Assembly: GCF_000426385.1 (NCBI RefSeq)
Contig: NZ_AUFG01000006.1
Location: 1 to 64,000 of the forward strand
DNA: 64,000 nt
Origin: Arsenicicoccus bolidensis DSM 15745
GTDB lineage: Bacteria; Actinomycetota; Actinomycetes; Actinomycetales; Dermatophilaceae
Reading direction: 5' to 3'
Part shown: positions 55,998 to 64,000 of the stretch, piece after piece
Numbering within the stretch: the first letter of the stretch is position 1
Layout: each line of letters opens with the position of its first letter
Position numbers and translations under genes: made by a program
The notes under the pieces: model-generated
Seen by the model: only the letters and a program-made list of their open reading frames with translations
Told to the model about the DNA's origin: nothing
The model's database searches: none

Positions 55998-56747
55998 TCA
56001 GCGTCGCCGCAGCGTCAGCCGGGCCAGGGCGTAGGCGCTGCCGTCGGTGCGCTCCTGCTCGTCGTCACGCGCGCCACGGACGGCGGCGGTGAGGCGCCGC
56101 CCCACCTCGCCGTCGAGGTCGCCGACGAGTCGGAGACCCCACCCGTCGGCGCGGGCCTCGAGGGCCCGCAGGTCGGCGCGCCCCAAGGCTCCCTCGGCGT
56201 CCGCGTCGCCGACGGGCACGGTCACCACGACGACCCCGCCCGGACGCAGCACGACCCCGGCCAGCTCGAGCACGGCGTCGACGTCGTCCGCCACCGCGCC
56301 GGCCGGGTGCAGGCGGGCCAGCAGGTCGACGCTCCCCCGCTCGTGCGGGACCTCGCGCGACACGGCGAAACCCAGCGCGCGGCACCACCGCGACAGCGGC
56401 GACCAGCGACCTCCGAGATCGACGACCTGGCTGCGGTGCGTGCCGTCGTCGACGAGGCGCAGCAGCGCGGCGAGGGCACCCATCGCCGCCCACGCGTTGA
56501 CCTCGTCGAGGACCATCGGGAGCCCCAGGTCGTCGGCCGCCTCGCGGTGCTCCTCGGCCTCGGCGTAGGACGCGAGCACGTCGGTCGGCAGCACCCACTC
56601 GGGCAGGTCGCCGGCCGCGCCGAGCCGCGCCCGCACGCCCCAGCGCGAGCTCGCGTGCAGCCGTCGAGCGGCGTCCGTGGCGATCGCCGCCCCGGCGGTG
56701 ACGCCCGCGACCCGCCCCAGCGTCCTCGCCACCTGGCCCAGCGCCAT
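55998..56747 (-). CDS. Class I SAM methyltransferase-like protein
   Basis: A 249-residue protein. VVDLGGRWSPLSRWCRALG looks like SAM motif I and VLRPGGVVVVTVPVGDAD like the strand-4/5 region of class I methyltransferases. The N terminus contains a hydrophobic or amphipathic segment (GVTAGAAIATDAARRL). Start at the ATG at 56747 with GGAGG upstream; the open frame extends antisense to the divergent gene. Substrate unknown. Confidence 0.72.
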   Translation of the reverse strand: MALGQVARTLGRVAGVTAGAAIATDAARRLHASSRWGVRARLGAAGDLPEWVLPTDVLASYAEAEEHREAADDLGLPMVLDEVNAWAAMGALAALLRLVDDGTHRSQVVDLGGRWSPLSRWCRALGFAVSREVPHERGSVDLLARLHPAGAVADDVDAVLELAGVVLRPGGVVVVTVPVGDADAEGALGRADLRALEARADGWGLRLVGDLDGEVGRRLTAAVRGARDDEQERTDGSAYALARLTLRRR

Positions 56748-56783
56748 CCGTGATCCTCCGTCGTCCTCGAGATCGGCTCCCGC

Positions 56784-56811
56784 CAGCCTAGTAGGTCCGC
56801 TCGCTAGGCTG
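56784..56811. promoter_or_regulatory. Palindrome cagcctag-N12-ctaggctg between divergent genes
   Basis: Eight-base perfect arms in the 69-base gap between the methyltransferase-like and TIGR03089 genes. The right arm contains the presumed -10 TAGGCT (56805-56810), 6 bases before the ATG at 56817, so a protein bound here would control the leaderless promoter. Confidence 0.5.
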
Positions 56812-56816
56812 GGCCG

Positions 56817-57620
56817 ATGCCGACCCTGCGCGAGCTCCTCCCCGCCCTGCAGTCCCGCGACGTCAGCCAGCCGGCGATCACGTGCTACGACCGCACAGGG
56901 GGCGCGACGCACGGCGAGCGGATCGAGCTGAGCGGGCGGGTGCTGCTCACCTGGGCCAGCAAGGCCGGCAACGCGCTGCAGGACGAGTGGTCCCTCGAGC
57001 CCGGCAGCACCGTGGGCCTGGCCCTGCCCGCGCACTGGCGGGCGGGCTACTGGGCGCTGGCGACCTGGTGGGCCGGGGCGACGCTGGTGACGGGGGCCGA
57101 GGCGCTCGAGGCCGACCTGCTCGTCACCGACGACCCGACGCTCGCCGCCGAGGCGCCGGGCGACGCCGTGCTCGTCACGCTCGCGGGCCTGGCCCGGTCC
57201 CACCCCGGCCCCGTGCCCGCCGGGGTGATGGACGAGGCCCGCGAGCTCGCGACCTACGGGGACCGGTTCGACGCCCTCGACTCCCCCGGGCCCGGCGCCG
57301 TCGCCTGGCGCCGGAGCGACGGGACCAGGCTGTATGACGACCCGCTGCGAGCCGACGACCGCCGCACCTGCCTGGTGGTGGGCGAGGAGGCGGTCCGTCA
57401 TACGGCCGACCTCGAGGACGCGCTCGACCGGATGGTCCGCGGGTGGTCCGGCGACGGCAGCCTCGTGCTGGTCCGCACGGGGGCGCCCGGCTCCGGCGGC
57501 CCCGGCGACCCCGGCGTTGCCGGTGACGGTCTCGCCGGGGTCGCCGGGATCGACGGGATCGACGGGATCGACGGGATCGTCGAGGCCGAGCGCGCCGAGC
57601 TCGTGCGGGGACCGGCCTGA
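56817..57620 (+). CDS. TIGR03089 family protein
   Basis: A 267-residue protein of an actinobacterial family that resembles the N-terminal part of AMP-binding enzymes (LSGRVLLTWASKAGNAL, GLALPAHWRAGYWALATWWAGA) but lacks their ATP motif. Function unknown. The C terminus is odd: a Gly/Pro/Asp stretch followed by four near-identical GID units encoded by the 9-base repeat gacgggatc (57553-57580), probably from slippage. No ribosome site; see the palindrome upstream. Confidence 0.85.
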   Translation: MPTLRELLPALQSRDVSQPAITCYDRTGGATHGERIELSGRVLLTWASKAGNALQDEWSLEPGSTVGLALPAHWRAGYWALATWWAGATLVTGAEALEADLLVTDDPTLAAEAPGDAVLVTLAGLARSHPGPVPAGVMDEARELATYGDRFDALDSPGPGAVAWRRSDGTRLYDDPLRADDRRTCLVVGEEAVRHTADLEDALDRMVRGWSGDGSLVLVRTGAPGSGGPGDPGVAGDGLAGVAGIDGIDGIDGIVEAERAELVRGPA

Positions 57621-57984
57621 GCGGTCGCCGGGGGCGGCTACCTGCGGTGTTAGCGAGGTAGTCACTCGCCCGTCGACGGGCTAGTCACGGGCGCTCATGC
57701 CCTGTTTGCCCGATCGGGCCAGGGTGCGTGGTGGGGGGAGGCTGAACACGCCCCAACTGTCACAAGTGCCCCATCAACCTCACAAGACACACGCGTGTAA
57801 TTAGTCCAAAAAGGGCGACATCGGCGCCAAAGGTTCCGCGACGACGTCTACCTGTGATCACATACGGACAGTAACGAGACGGTCACCCTGCGTGATTTGA
57901 TCGTTCTGGGGCGAACTAGCCATCCAGCTCGACACCGCTCGAGAAGAGTCCTGGGCCAGCCCCCGCCGAGGACCTGGGAGACCC
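57621..57984 (+). promoter_or_regulatory. Long intergenic promoter region of the wall-hydrolase pair
   Basis: 364 bases without a gene. It contains ctacct ... aggtag near 57640-57660 (similar to the element at 55018), perfect 10 bp palindromes acacgcgtgt (57789-57798) and tgtgatcaca (57853-57862), and the direct repeat GTAAC-N6-GTCAC (57871-57886). AT-rich patches at 57795-57812 and 57892-57905 may hold promoters. Length and motif density suggest multi-signal control. Confidence 0.5.
57871..57886 (+). promoter_or_regulatory. MtrA-like direct repeat GTAAC-N6-GTCAC
   Basis: Two five-base half-sites in direct orientation with six bases between, the layout reported for MtrA (and GlnR-like) sites in actinobacteria. 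It is about 100 bases before the SpoIID-like gene. MtrA is known to control peptidoglycan hydrolase genes in actinobacteria. Confidence 0.45.
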
Positions 57985-59223
57985 ATGCGCATCACACCTA
58001 CGTCGCGACGCGCCGCCGCCGTCGCCGCCGTGTCCGCCGCCGTCATCGCCGGCTCGGGCGCTCCTGCGTCCGCGGCCGAGTACTACAGCCGGCCCGCCGA
58101 CGGCACCCTGGAGATCACCGGCCGGGGCTTCGGCCACGGCCGTGGCATGTCCCAGTACGGCGCCATGAACGCCGCCAGGCAGGGCCGTTCGTGGCAGCAG
58201 ATCGTCAGCCACTACTACCCGGGCGCCACGCAGACCCGGCTGGCCGACCCCAGCATCCGCGTGGGCGTGGCCGGTCGCCTCGGCAACGCCGCCCGCGTCG
58301 CTGCCGAGCCCGGACTGGTCGCCGACGACGGCCGCGGCCAGGTCGTGCGCCTGTCCCTGGTCGACGGCACGGTCCCCGTGCGGTCCTGGCAGGTCGACCG
58401 CCCTGCGTCAGGGGGCACCACGACGACCGCGACCCTGTGGTTCACGACCTCCGCCGGCCAGCGCAAGGCCCTGCGGTCGACCTCCTCCGGCCGGTGGACG
58501 ATCCGGGCGACGGACGGCACCGTCACCGCGGTCGGCTCCACCGGCGCGCCGGTCGCGACCTACCTCGGCAGCCTCACGGGCATCCGCTCCGGCACGACCA
58601 TCTCCCCCGTCGTCACGACCACCCTCGAGAGCTACGTGCGCCAGGTCGTGCCCTTCGAGAGCCCCGGCAGCTGGCCGGTGCAGGCGCTCGCCGCGCAGTC
58701 CGTCGCGGCCCGCTCCTACGCCGCGAGCTGGCTGCGCAAGCCCCGCACCTCGACCTACGACATCTGCGACACCGCCGCGTGCCAGGTGTTCGGCGGGATC
58801 ACCAGCGAGACCACCAACTCGCGCACCGCCGTCGCGGCCAGCAAGGGCATCATCCTCACCCGGGCCGGCATCCCCGCCCACACCGAGTTCGGATCCTCCA
58901 ACGGTGGCCAGACGGTGTACGGCAACGTGTCCTACCTGCCCGCCCAGGCCGACCCCTACGAGACCGGCCTCGCCCCCACCACCAACACCTGGGGCGTCTC
59001 CGTCCCCGTGAGCAAGCTCGAGCGGGCCTACCCCGCCATCGGGTCCTTCCAGCGGATGACCGTGCTCGCGCGAGACGGCAAGGGCCTGTGGGGCGGTCGC
59101 GTCCTCATGGTCCGGCTGCAGGGCACCCGCGGCTCCGTCGACGTCTCCGGCGAGCGCCTGCGCAGCGTCGTCGGCGGCACCGCCCTGCGCTCCACCTACT
59201 TCAAGCCCGTCAGCTCCCTGTGA
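57985..59223 (+). CDS. SpoIID/LytB-domain exported protein
   Basis: A 412-residue protein with a signal peptide (cleavage near ASA-AEYYS). The early GRGFGHGRGMSQYGA and later ESYVRQVVPFESPGSWPVQALAAQSVAARSYA are hallmarks of the SpoIID domain, which in spore formers is a lytic transglycosylase cutting denuded glycan strands. Non-sporulating actinobacteria have it next to amidases, as here; a cell-wall remodelling role is likely. GGGAG before the ATG. The amidase gene follows after 32 bases. Confidence 0.9.
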   Translation: MRITPTSRRAAAVAAVSAAVIAGSGAPASAAEYYSRPADGTLEITGRGFGHGRGMSQYGAMNAARQGRSWQQIVSHYYPGATQTRLADPSIRVGVAGRLGNAARVAAEPGLVADDGRGQVVRLSLVDGTVPVRSWQVDRPASGGTTTTATLWFTTSAGQRKALRSTSSGRWTIRATDGTVTAVGSTGAPVATYLGSLTGIRSGTTISPVVTTTLESYVRQVVPFESPGSWPVQALAAQSVAARSYAASWLRKPRTSTYDICDTAACQVFGGITSETTNSRTAVAASKGIILTRAGIPAHTEFGSSNGGQTVYGNVSYLPAQADPYETGLAPTTNTWGVSVPVSKLERAYPAIGSFQRMTVLARDGKGLWGGRVLMVRLQGTRGSVDVSGERLRSVVGGTALRSTYFKPVSSL

Positions 59224-59255
59224 CCCGTCCGTCTCGACACCCTGGAGACCCCCTC

Positions 59256-61181
59256 GTGAAGACCTCCCGCACCACCCTCGTCAAGGGCACCACGCTGCTC
59301 TCCGCCACCCTCGGCCTGAGCTTCGGCTTCGTCGCCCTGCCGTCCGTCGCCGTGCAGGCTCCGGTCCCCTCCGCGGTGCCGGCCAAGAACGGCCCGATCA
59401 CCCCGGACGTCAAGAAGCACGCCCTCGCCGACAAGGTCCGCACCACGGTCCAGCAGGCCGGGCCCCAGACCAAGGTCGTCCAGGACGCCTCGCTGCCCAA
59501 GGATGCCGCGGGCAAGCCGGTCGCCACCCCGGGCAAGGGCACCGTGGACCCCGCGCTCGAGGCCGGAGCCACCACCGACACGGTCGTGGACCTCCCCGCC
59601 ACCGGCAACCTGGTCGGCGTCACCTGGCCGGGCACCACCACCATGGCGGCCAAGGCCACCGTCGCCGTCCGTGCCCAGACCGCCAAGGGCTGGCAGGAGT
59701 GGCAGGAGCTGGCCATCGACGCCGTCAAGGAGCAGACGACGGGCAAGGTCACGAAGTACGGCACCGAGCCCATCTGGGTCGATGGCGCCACCCGGGTCCA
59801 GGTGCGCGTCGCCGCGTCCGCCAAGGACCTGCTCAAGACCGCGTCCCTCGCGGCCGTCACCTCCCGCGAGACGGCGGCGGACGCGCAGCTCACCCCCACC
59901 GCCGTGGCGGGTGCCGCGAACGCGGCATACGTGCCGTCCGTGATCTCCCGCGCCGGCTGGGGCGCCAACGAGTCTCTGCGCAAGGGCTGCGTGCCCTCGG
60001 TCCGCGAGACGTCCAAGGTCGTCGTGGTGCACCACACCGCGGGGCAGAACAGCTACACCAAGGCGCAGTCGGCGTCGATCATCCGCGGCATCTACGCCTA
60101 CGACACCGGCGGCCTGGGCTGGTGCGACGTGGCCTACAACATGATCGTCGACAAGTACGGCCAGAAGTTCGAGGGCCGCTTCGGCGGACTGAGCCGCCCC
60201 GTCAAGGGCGCCCACGCCGACTCGTTCAACAACTACACCTTCGGCATCTCGATCCTCGGCAACTACGACACCACCCGGGTCCCCGAGGCCGGCATGTCGG
60301 CGCTCAAGCAGGGCATCGCCATGCGCCTCTCGCAGTTCTACATCGCGCCGTACGGCAGCACGACGCTGTACTCCGAGTACAACGGCACCACGTCCAGGTA
60401 CGCCAAGGGCAGCGCCTACTACGCCAAGAACATCGCCGCGCACCGCGAGTCCAGCAACACCGCGTGCCCCGGCCGCTACCTCTACCCGCGCATGGACGAG
60501 CTGCGAGCCGGCGCCGCCGCCCTCGCCGGCTGGAACGGCTCGGGCTTCAACAGCCCGATCTACAAGCGGTATGTCGGGCTTGGGGGCATGAACTCCCTGG
60601 GTCGAGTTGCCATCGGAGAGAGCACTGTGTCCAACGGCCTACTCAAGACCGTCTTCACCGGTGGCAAGCGGATCTACTCCGGTCCTGGTGGAACGCGTGT
60701 GCTCGGGTCCGGCATGGAGAACACGTGGGGCAGGTACGGCAGTATCAATCACGGCTACCCTGCCAGCGACGAACTCACCGCCGTAGATGGCACCTACATG
60801 ACGACAACCAGAGGCAAGGTCATCTCCTGGAACCGCGGTAATGGGGGGGTCCTCAGCGGGAGCTACCTGCAGGTCTGGCTCAAGGGCGGTGGCTCGCGAA
60901 ACGCAACGCTAGGGGCCGCTGCCGGCCCGGTGGGAGCGGTGCGGGGCGGGACGGCCCAGGCGTTCACCCGTGGCTCGGTCTACACGATCCCGGGCACCTC
61001 GGGCTACCCCGTGGCCGGGGGGATGCGCAGCGCCTACAACTCCGTGGGCTCGAGCAACTCCAGGCTGGGATTGCCCACGTCGGGTGAGAAGCGCTTGGCC
61101 AACGGCATCGTGCGCCAGAACTTCCAGGGCGGCTACATCACGTTGGTGAGTGGTCAGGGTGCGAGCATCCGCGTCTACTGA
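59256..61181 (+). CDS. N-acetylmuramoyl-L-alanine amidase with LGFP-like repeats
   Basis: A 641-residue exported zinc amidase. It has a signal peptide, a beta-rich N-terminal domain (about 100-205), an Amidase_2/PGRP domain (about 230-420) with zinc ligands in VVVHHTAG (259-260), HRESSNTACPG (His396, Cys404), and C-terminal LGFP-type repeats (about 425-641), which bind wall polymers. From about residue 436 (base 60565) codon use changes to more A/T third positions, unlike the first two thirds. GTG start with GGAG upstream. Cuts the lactyl-peptide bond of peptidoglycan. Confidence 0.92.
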   Translation: MKTSRTTLVKGTTLLSATLGLSFGFVALPSVAVQAPVPSAVPAKNGPITPDVKKHALADKVRTTVQQAGPQTKVVQDASLPKDAAGKPVATPGKGTVDPALEAGATTDTVVDLPATGNLVGVTWPGTTTMAAKATVAVRAQTAKGWQEWQELAIDAVKEQTTGKVTKYGTEPIWVDGATRVQVRVAASAKDLLKTASLAAVTSRETAADAQLTPTAVAGAANAAYVPSVISRAGWGANESLRKGCVPSVRETSKVVVVHHTAGQNSYTKAQSASIIRGIYAYDTGGLGWCDVAYNMIVDKYGQKFEGRFGGLSRPVKGAHADSFNNYTFGISILGNYDTTRVPEAGMSALKQGIAMRLSQFYIAPYGSTTLYSEYNGTTSRYAKGSAYYAKNIAAHRESSNTACPGRYLYPRMDELRAGAAALAGWNGSGFNSPIYKRYVGLGGMNSLGRVAIGESTVSNGLLKTVFTGGKRIYSGPGGTRVLGSGMENTWGRYGSINHGYPASDELTAVDGTYMTTTRGKVISWNRGNGGVLSGSYLQVWLKGGGSRNATLGAAAGPVGAVRGGTAQAFTRGSVYTIPGTSGYPVAGGMRSAYNSVGSSNSRLGLPTSGEKRLANGIVRQNFQGGYITLVSGQGASIRVY

Positions 61182-61214
61182 AGGGCATAGCCGCTAGCTT
61201 CGCTCGCGGCCATG

Positions 61215-61249
61215 GGTGGGGGCGAGACGAGCGATGTCTCGCCCCCACC
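61215..61249. terminator. Convergent terminator between amidase and DUF6541 genes
   Basis: Perfect 14 bp stem (ggtgggggcgagac at 61215-61228, complement at 61236-61249) with a seven-base loop, between convergent stops. Confidence 0.9.
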
Positions 61250-61320
61250 TCCGGTGAATCCATCCAGCCCCGCAGAAGTCACGCAGGGGATCGACAAGGC
61301 GAGGTTGTCCCCGTCGCTCG

Positions 61321-63345
61321 TCATCCGCGGCCACACCCCGTCACGCGATAGATGGCGACCGAGTCCTCATGGGCCACTCGGGTCAGGCCACGCACATTCT
61401 GCAGGTCCATCAGTCCGGGGTAGGTGCGTGTACGGCGGTCCCAGGGTTGGAAGTAGTCCTTGTCCTCGGTCGCGTAGCCCACGTTCAGTCGGCGAACCGC
61501 AGCACAGACGGCCGGGTCCGAATCAAGCTGGTTGAACCGCTCCTTGAGCAGGGTACGGTCTGCGTCAAGCGTCGTGACGAGGTGCCCGAATACCGGTTCA
61601 CGCCCACTGGCGGCGCCCGCTAGGGATGCACCGTTCCACGGATTTCCTACGACCTTGGCGGCGTCCTGAGGCCCGTTGCGAACGAGGTTCTCGGCATACA
61701 GACGCTGCTCGGCAGGATCCAGCAGAATCTCCTCGGGGCTGGCTGGTCGGTAGGACTTCGCCAGAGTGATGTAGGGGCCGAAGGGCGACAGGTTGCCCGG
61801 CGTCAGAGACACCAACGCAGCGACGGTGACACCGAGGGCGCCCCATCGAGGCAACGACGCGCTAACCCGGCGGCCCCGGACGAGCCGGCAACCTCCGGCG
61901 CGCAACCGGTCGAACGCCTCGACCAGGGCCAGCGCTGCGAGAGGGACGGCCGTGATCGCCAGCATGGCCGCCAGTCGGAACCTGTCGTTGTACCAGAACA
62001 TCGTCAGATCGCTGGAGAGCTGGTCGTCGCTACCGGCCGCCTGCACGTAGAGGTACACGAGAGCTGCATGCGTCACGACCAGCCACCGACCCTGACGGCG
62101 GCGCAGGCTGAGACCGGCCCCAGCCAGGACTAGGCCTCCAACCAGCCAAGCCGCCGGGGAGAACTCCGTGCTGAGGGCGATCGCCTCGCCGAACGCTTGC
62201 TCCAGGGTGCGCGTGGCGGGCCAGTCGAAGGACCGGACCGGTTTGAGCAGCGGATCGTCCAGGATGCCCGGCCAGAACCACTTGACCGCGCCGGCCACCA
62301 CTGCCACCAGTGCCAGGGAACCCCACCGCCTGCCGCCACCCTGCGGCCACGACTGCAGGACGAGCTTGGCCAGGGCAGCTGTCCCCATGGGGACGGCAAA
62401 CGCCATCACGGAGAACACCGACCCCGGGTGTGCGTAGGCCAGACCGATCGCCGACACCAGGCCCAGGACCGTCGCCCTCCCCCGTCCGACCCCCGGCACG
62501 CGGACGAGCCCGAGAACCACCGCAACCAGCGCGACTACGGCGGGCACCACGGCCAACCCCAGACTGTTGGGCCACAACACGCCGAAGGACAGCGGTAGAT
62601 ACGGGAACACCGCGAGGGTGGCTGCCGCCAGCCCCGCCGGAATCAGTACCTGGATCCGCGATCCAAGTACCGCACTGGTGAGGAAGAGCACGCTGACCGG
62701 CCAGGCCACCGCCGCGATCACCAGCGCCAGAACGTTTGCGGCCACAAAGGGCGTGGCACCGGTCAGCAAGACCAGCAGCGAGCCGATCGCGTGGAACAGT
62801 GGCGGATAGAACGGCACCGGCGTGGTGCTGACAGCGGTGGACGACACCATAGTCGGCGAGGCGTCGCGGTGCTCGGCCACTCGTTCGATGGCATTCAGGT
62901 GAAAGACCGCGTCGAGGTTTTGCGGCATCGACGAGACGTCCCCGATGGCGTGGACAGTGATCGCCGCCATCCACGCGCTCGTCGCGATGACCGCGATCGT
63001 GTAGGCCCCGGTGGGTAGCAACCTCCGCCACCTGGACGCTCGGTTGACTCTCGTCGCACCCCCTTCACGACGACGCCGCCGGTCCAGGACCCTGGGGGCC
63101 AGCCCGACGACGGCCCCCAGGGCCGTCAGAACCAGGGTGCCGACCAGGACCGGCACCAGACCCCATGCGAGGGCGAGCCGGGTGTGCAGAAGGACGCCGA
63201 GGGCGACGGCTGTCAGCGAGAGCAGAGGAGCCAGCCCCCAAAGAGCGTCACGCCGCAACCCGGCCGCGAGGCCGGCGATGAGTCCTGGGACCGTCAACAC
63301 GAGACCAGCCGTAACAACGGACGACAGGAAGGGAAACCAGGTCAT
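61321..63345 (-). CDS. DUF6541-like polytopic membrane protein
   Basis: A 674-residue protein with about twelve to fourteen membrane helices. An early outer loop contains SSMPQNLDAVFHLNAIERV, and after the last helix a soluble C-terminal domain ends in RVAHEDSVAIYRV. It resembles actinobacterial DUF6541 proteins, which look like GT-C glycosyltransferases (many helices plus an outer domain) and usually lie in glycan loci. Codon use is less GC-biased than in neighbours. Its ATG overlaps the ABC gene stop (ATGA), so both belong to one operon reading from the right edge. Confidence 0.82.
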   Translation of the reverse strand: MTWFPFLSSVVTAGLVLTVPGLIAGLAAGLRRDALWGLAPLLSLTAVALGVLLHTRLALAWGLVPVLVGTLVLTALGAVVGLAPRVLDRRRRREGGATRVNRASRWRRLLPTGAYTIAVIATSAWMAAITVHAIGDVSSMPQNLDAVFHLNAIERVAEHRDASPTMVSSTAVSTTPVPFYPPLFHAIGSLLVLLTGATPFVAANVLALVIAAVAWPVSVLFLTSAVLGSRIQVLIPAGLAAATLAVFPYLPLSFGVLWPNSLGLAVVPAVVALVAVVLGLVRVPGVGRGRATVLGLVSAIGLAYAHPGSVFSVMAFAVPMGTAALAKLVLQSWPQGGGRRWGSLALVAVVAGAVKWFWPGILDDPLLKPVRSFDWPATRTLEQAFGEAIALSTEFSPAAWLVGGLVLAGAGLSLRRRQGRWLVVTHAALVYLYVQAAGSDDQLSSDLTMFWYNDRFRLAAMLAITAVPLAALALVEAFDRLRAGGCRLVRGRRVSASLPRWGALGVTVAALVSLTPGNLSPFGPYITLAKSYRPASPEEILLDPAEQRLYAENLVRNGPQDAAKVVGNPWNGASLAGAASGREPVFGHLVTTLDADRTLLKERFNQLDSDPAVCAAVRRLNVGYATEDKDYFQPWDRRTRTYPGLMDLQNVRGLTRVAHEDSVAIYRVTGCGRG

Positions 63346-64000
63346 CGTGCGCCCCCGCGGAGGTGCTCGACGGCGCTGACGATCGACCCGTCGTGCACCA
63401 CGTGGCCGCGCTCCAGGACGACTCCCCGGTCACAGACGCGCTGCACCATGTCGAGGTCGTGGGTCACGACCACCAGGGTCTGTCCCTGCGCCTTGAGCTC
63501 GGAGACGCGCTCGAGGCACTTGCGCTGGAAGGGCTCGTCGCCCACGGCGAGGATCTCGTCGATGAGGAAGATGTCGGGCTCCGAGTGAGCGGCGACCGCG
63601 AACGCCAGGCGCAGGAACATGCCGGAGGAGTAGAACTTCACCTCGGTGTCGATGAACTTCTCGATCTCGCTGAACGCCACGATGGCGTCGAACTTGGTGT
63701 CGATCTCCGCCTCGGACATGCCGAGGATCGAGCCGTTGAGATAGACGTTCTCGCGGCCGGTGAGGTCAGGGTGGAAGCCCGCGCCCACCTCGATCAGCCC
63801 GGCGATCCGACCCCGGATCCCGACGGTGCCCCGGTCGGGCAGCATGACGCCCGACAGCAGCTTGAGCAGCGTGGACTTGCCGGAACCGTTGAAGCCCAGG
63901 AGCCCGACGGACTCGCCGCGCTCGATCTGCAGGGTGATGTCCTCGAGAGCCAGGAAGGTCTCGGACAGCTCGCCCTGGCGGCCCCGCACGGTCCACATGG
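63342..64000 (-). CDS. ABC transporter ATPase, Wzt/TagH-like (partial at right edge)
   Basis: ATPase of an O-polysaccharide or teichoic-acid exporter. Visible motifs: Walker A GFNGSGKST, LIEVGAGFHPDLTGRENVYLN (typical of Wzt/TagH), signature YSSGMFLRLAFAVA, Walker B DIFLIDEILAVGD and the switch histidine VTHD. There is no C-terminal carbohydrate-binding domain, so it is TagH/RfbE-short type. The first visible ATG (63998) is probably not the true start; the N terminus is likely beyond the window. The membrane partner should lie just outside. Confidence 0.88.
   Translation of the reverse strand, partial: MWTVRGRQGELSETFLALEDITLQIERGESVGLLGFNGSGKSTLLKLLSGVMLPDRGTVGIRGRIAGLIEVGAGFHPDLTGRENVYLNGSILGMSEAEIDTKFDAIVAFSEIEKFIDTEVKFYSSGMFLRLAFAVAAHSEPDIFLIDEILAVGDEPFQRKCLERVSELKAQGQTLVVVTHDLDMVQRVCDRGVVLERGHVVHDGSIVSAVEHLRGGAR

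Noticed and set aside
57621-57984. ydaO-type (cyclic di-AMP) riboswitch before the wall-hydrolase genes
   Set aside because: Such riboswitches often precede hydrolase genes in actinobacteria, but I could not align the conserved GGGGRMCCA and CAGCUAACCUCG-type elements here; a covariance search would decide.

Overview
The window is chromosomal DNA of a high-GC Gram-positive actinobacterium. The evidence is roughly 70% G+C, GTG/TTG starts, NucS-type mismatch repair, a large Rho with an Arg/Asn/Asp-rich insertion, and gene order close to the conserved actinobacterial block known from Mycobacterium tuberculosis (argS/lysA-thrA-thrC-thrB-rho-rpmE-prfA-hemK-sua5-rfe-atp operon-Rv1312-cobO-nucS). 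Crotonyl-CoA carboxylase/reductase and the general protein character suggest Micrococcales, probably an Intrasporangiaceae/Dermatophilaceae-like genus; this placement is inference.

Layout. 1-543: three copies of a ~200 bp hairpin-forming repeat. 544-17733: a NodB deacetylase, crotonyl-CoA carboxylase/reductase, an AI-2E-type permease, a three-gene acyltransferase-FkbH-ACP cassette, an alpha/beta hydrolase, a lipoprotein deacetylase, a double 3-hydroxyacyl-CoA dehydrogenase, nucS, a GT14-like transferase, a degenerate histidine phosphatase, ethylmalonyl-CoA mutase, a STAS protein and a cobalamin adenosyltransferase. Ccr, the dehydrogenase, the mutase and the adenosyltransferase together point to an ethylmalonyl-CoA pathway. 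17784-18506: a DUF2550 protein and atpC, the epsilon subunit of ATP synthase. 18507-29504: a surface-polysaccharide locus (three GT2, one GT4, Wzz-, Wzy- and Wzx-like proteins, two left-handed beta-helix acetyltransferases, a lipoprotein). 29522-37208: the rest of the ATP synthase operon (atpD to atpB, plus AtpZ- and AtpI-like proteins). The polysaccharide locus therefore separates atpC from atpD by about 11 kb.

37237-52046 (all minus strand): wecA-like transferase, glyA, tsaC, prmC, prfA, rpmE, rho, thrB, thrC, hom, lysA, an ArgS-related DALR protein and a receiver-only response regulator. A tRNA-Arg(CCG) with its terminator follows on the plus strand. 52346-61181: a secreted subtilase, an AlkA-like glycosylase, a methyltransferase-like protein, a TIGR03089 protein, and a SpoIID-like plus N-acetylmuramoyl-L-alanine amidase pair. 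61321-64000: a DUF6541-like multi-membrane protein and a Wzt/TagH-like ABC ATPase that runs off the window.

The main points for a second look are the polysaccharide island splitting the atp operon, with a CTAG-rich palindromic junction; a perfect Crp/GlxR-type palindrome at the head of the atp operon; an MtrA-like direct repeat before the wall-hydrolase pair; a run of genes with leaderless promoters; the orphan FkbH-ACP cassette; and composition breaks that suggest recombination inside the amidase gene.
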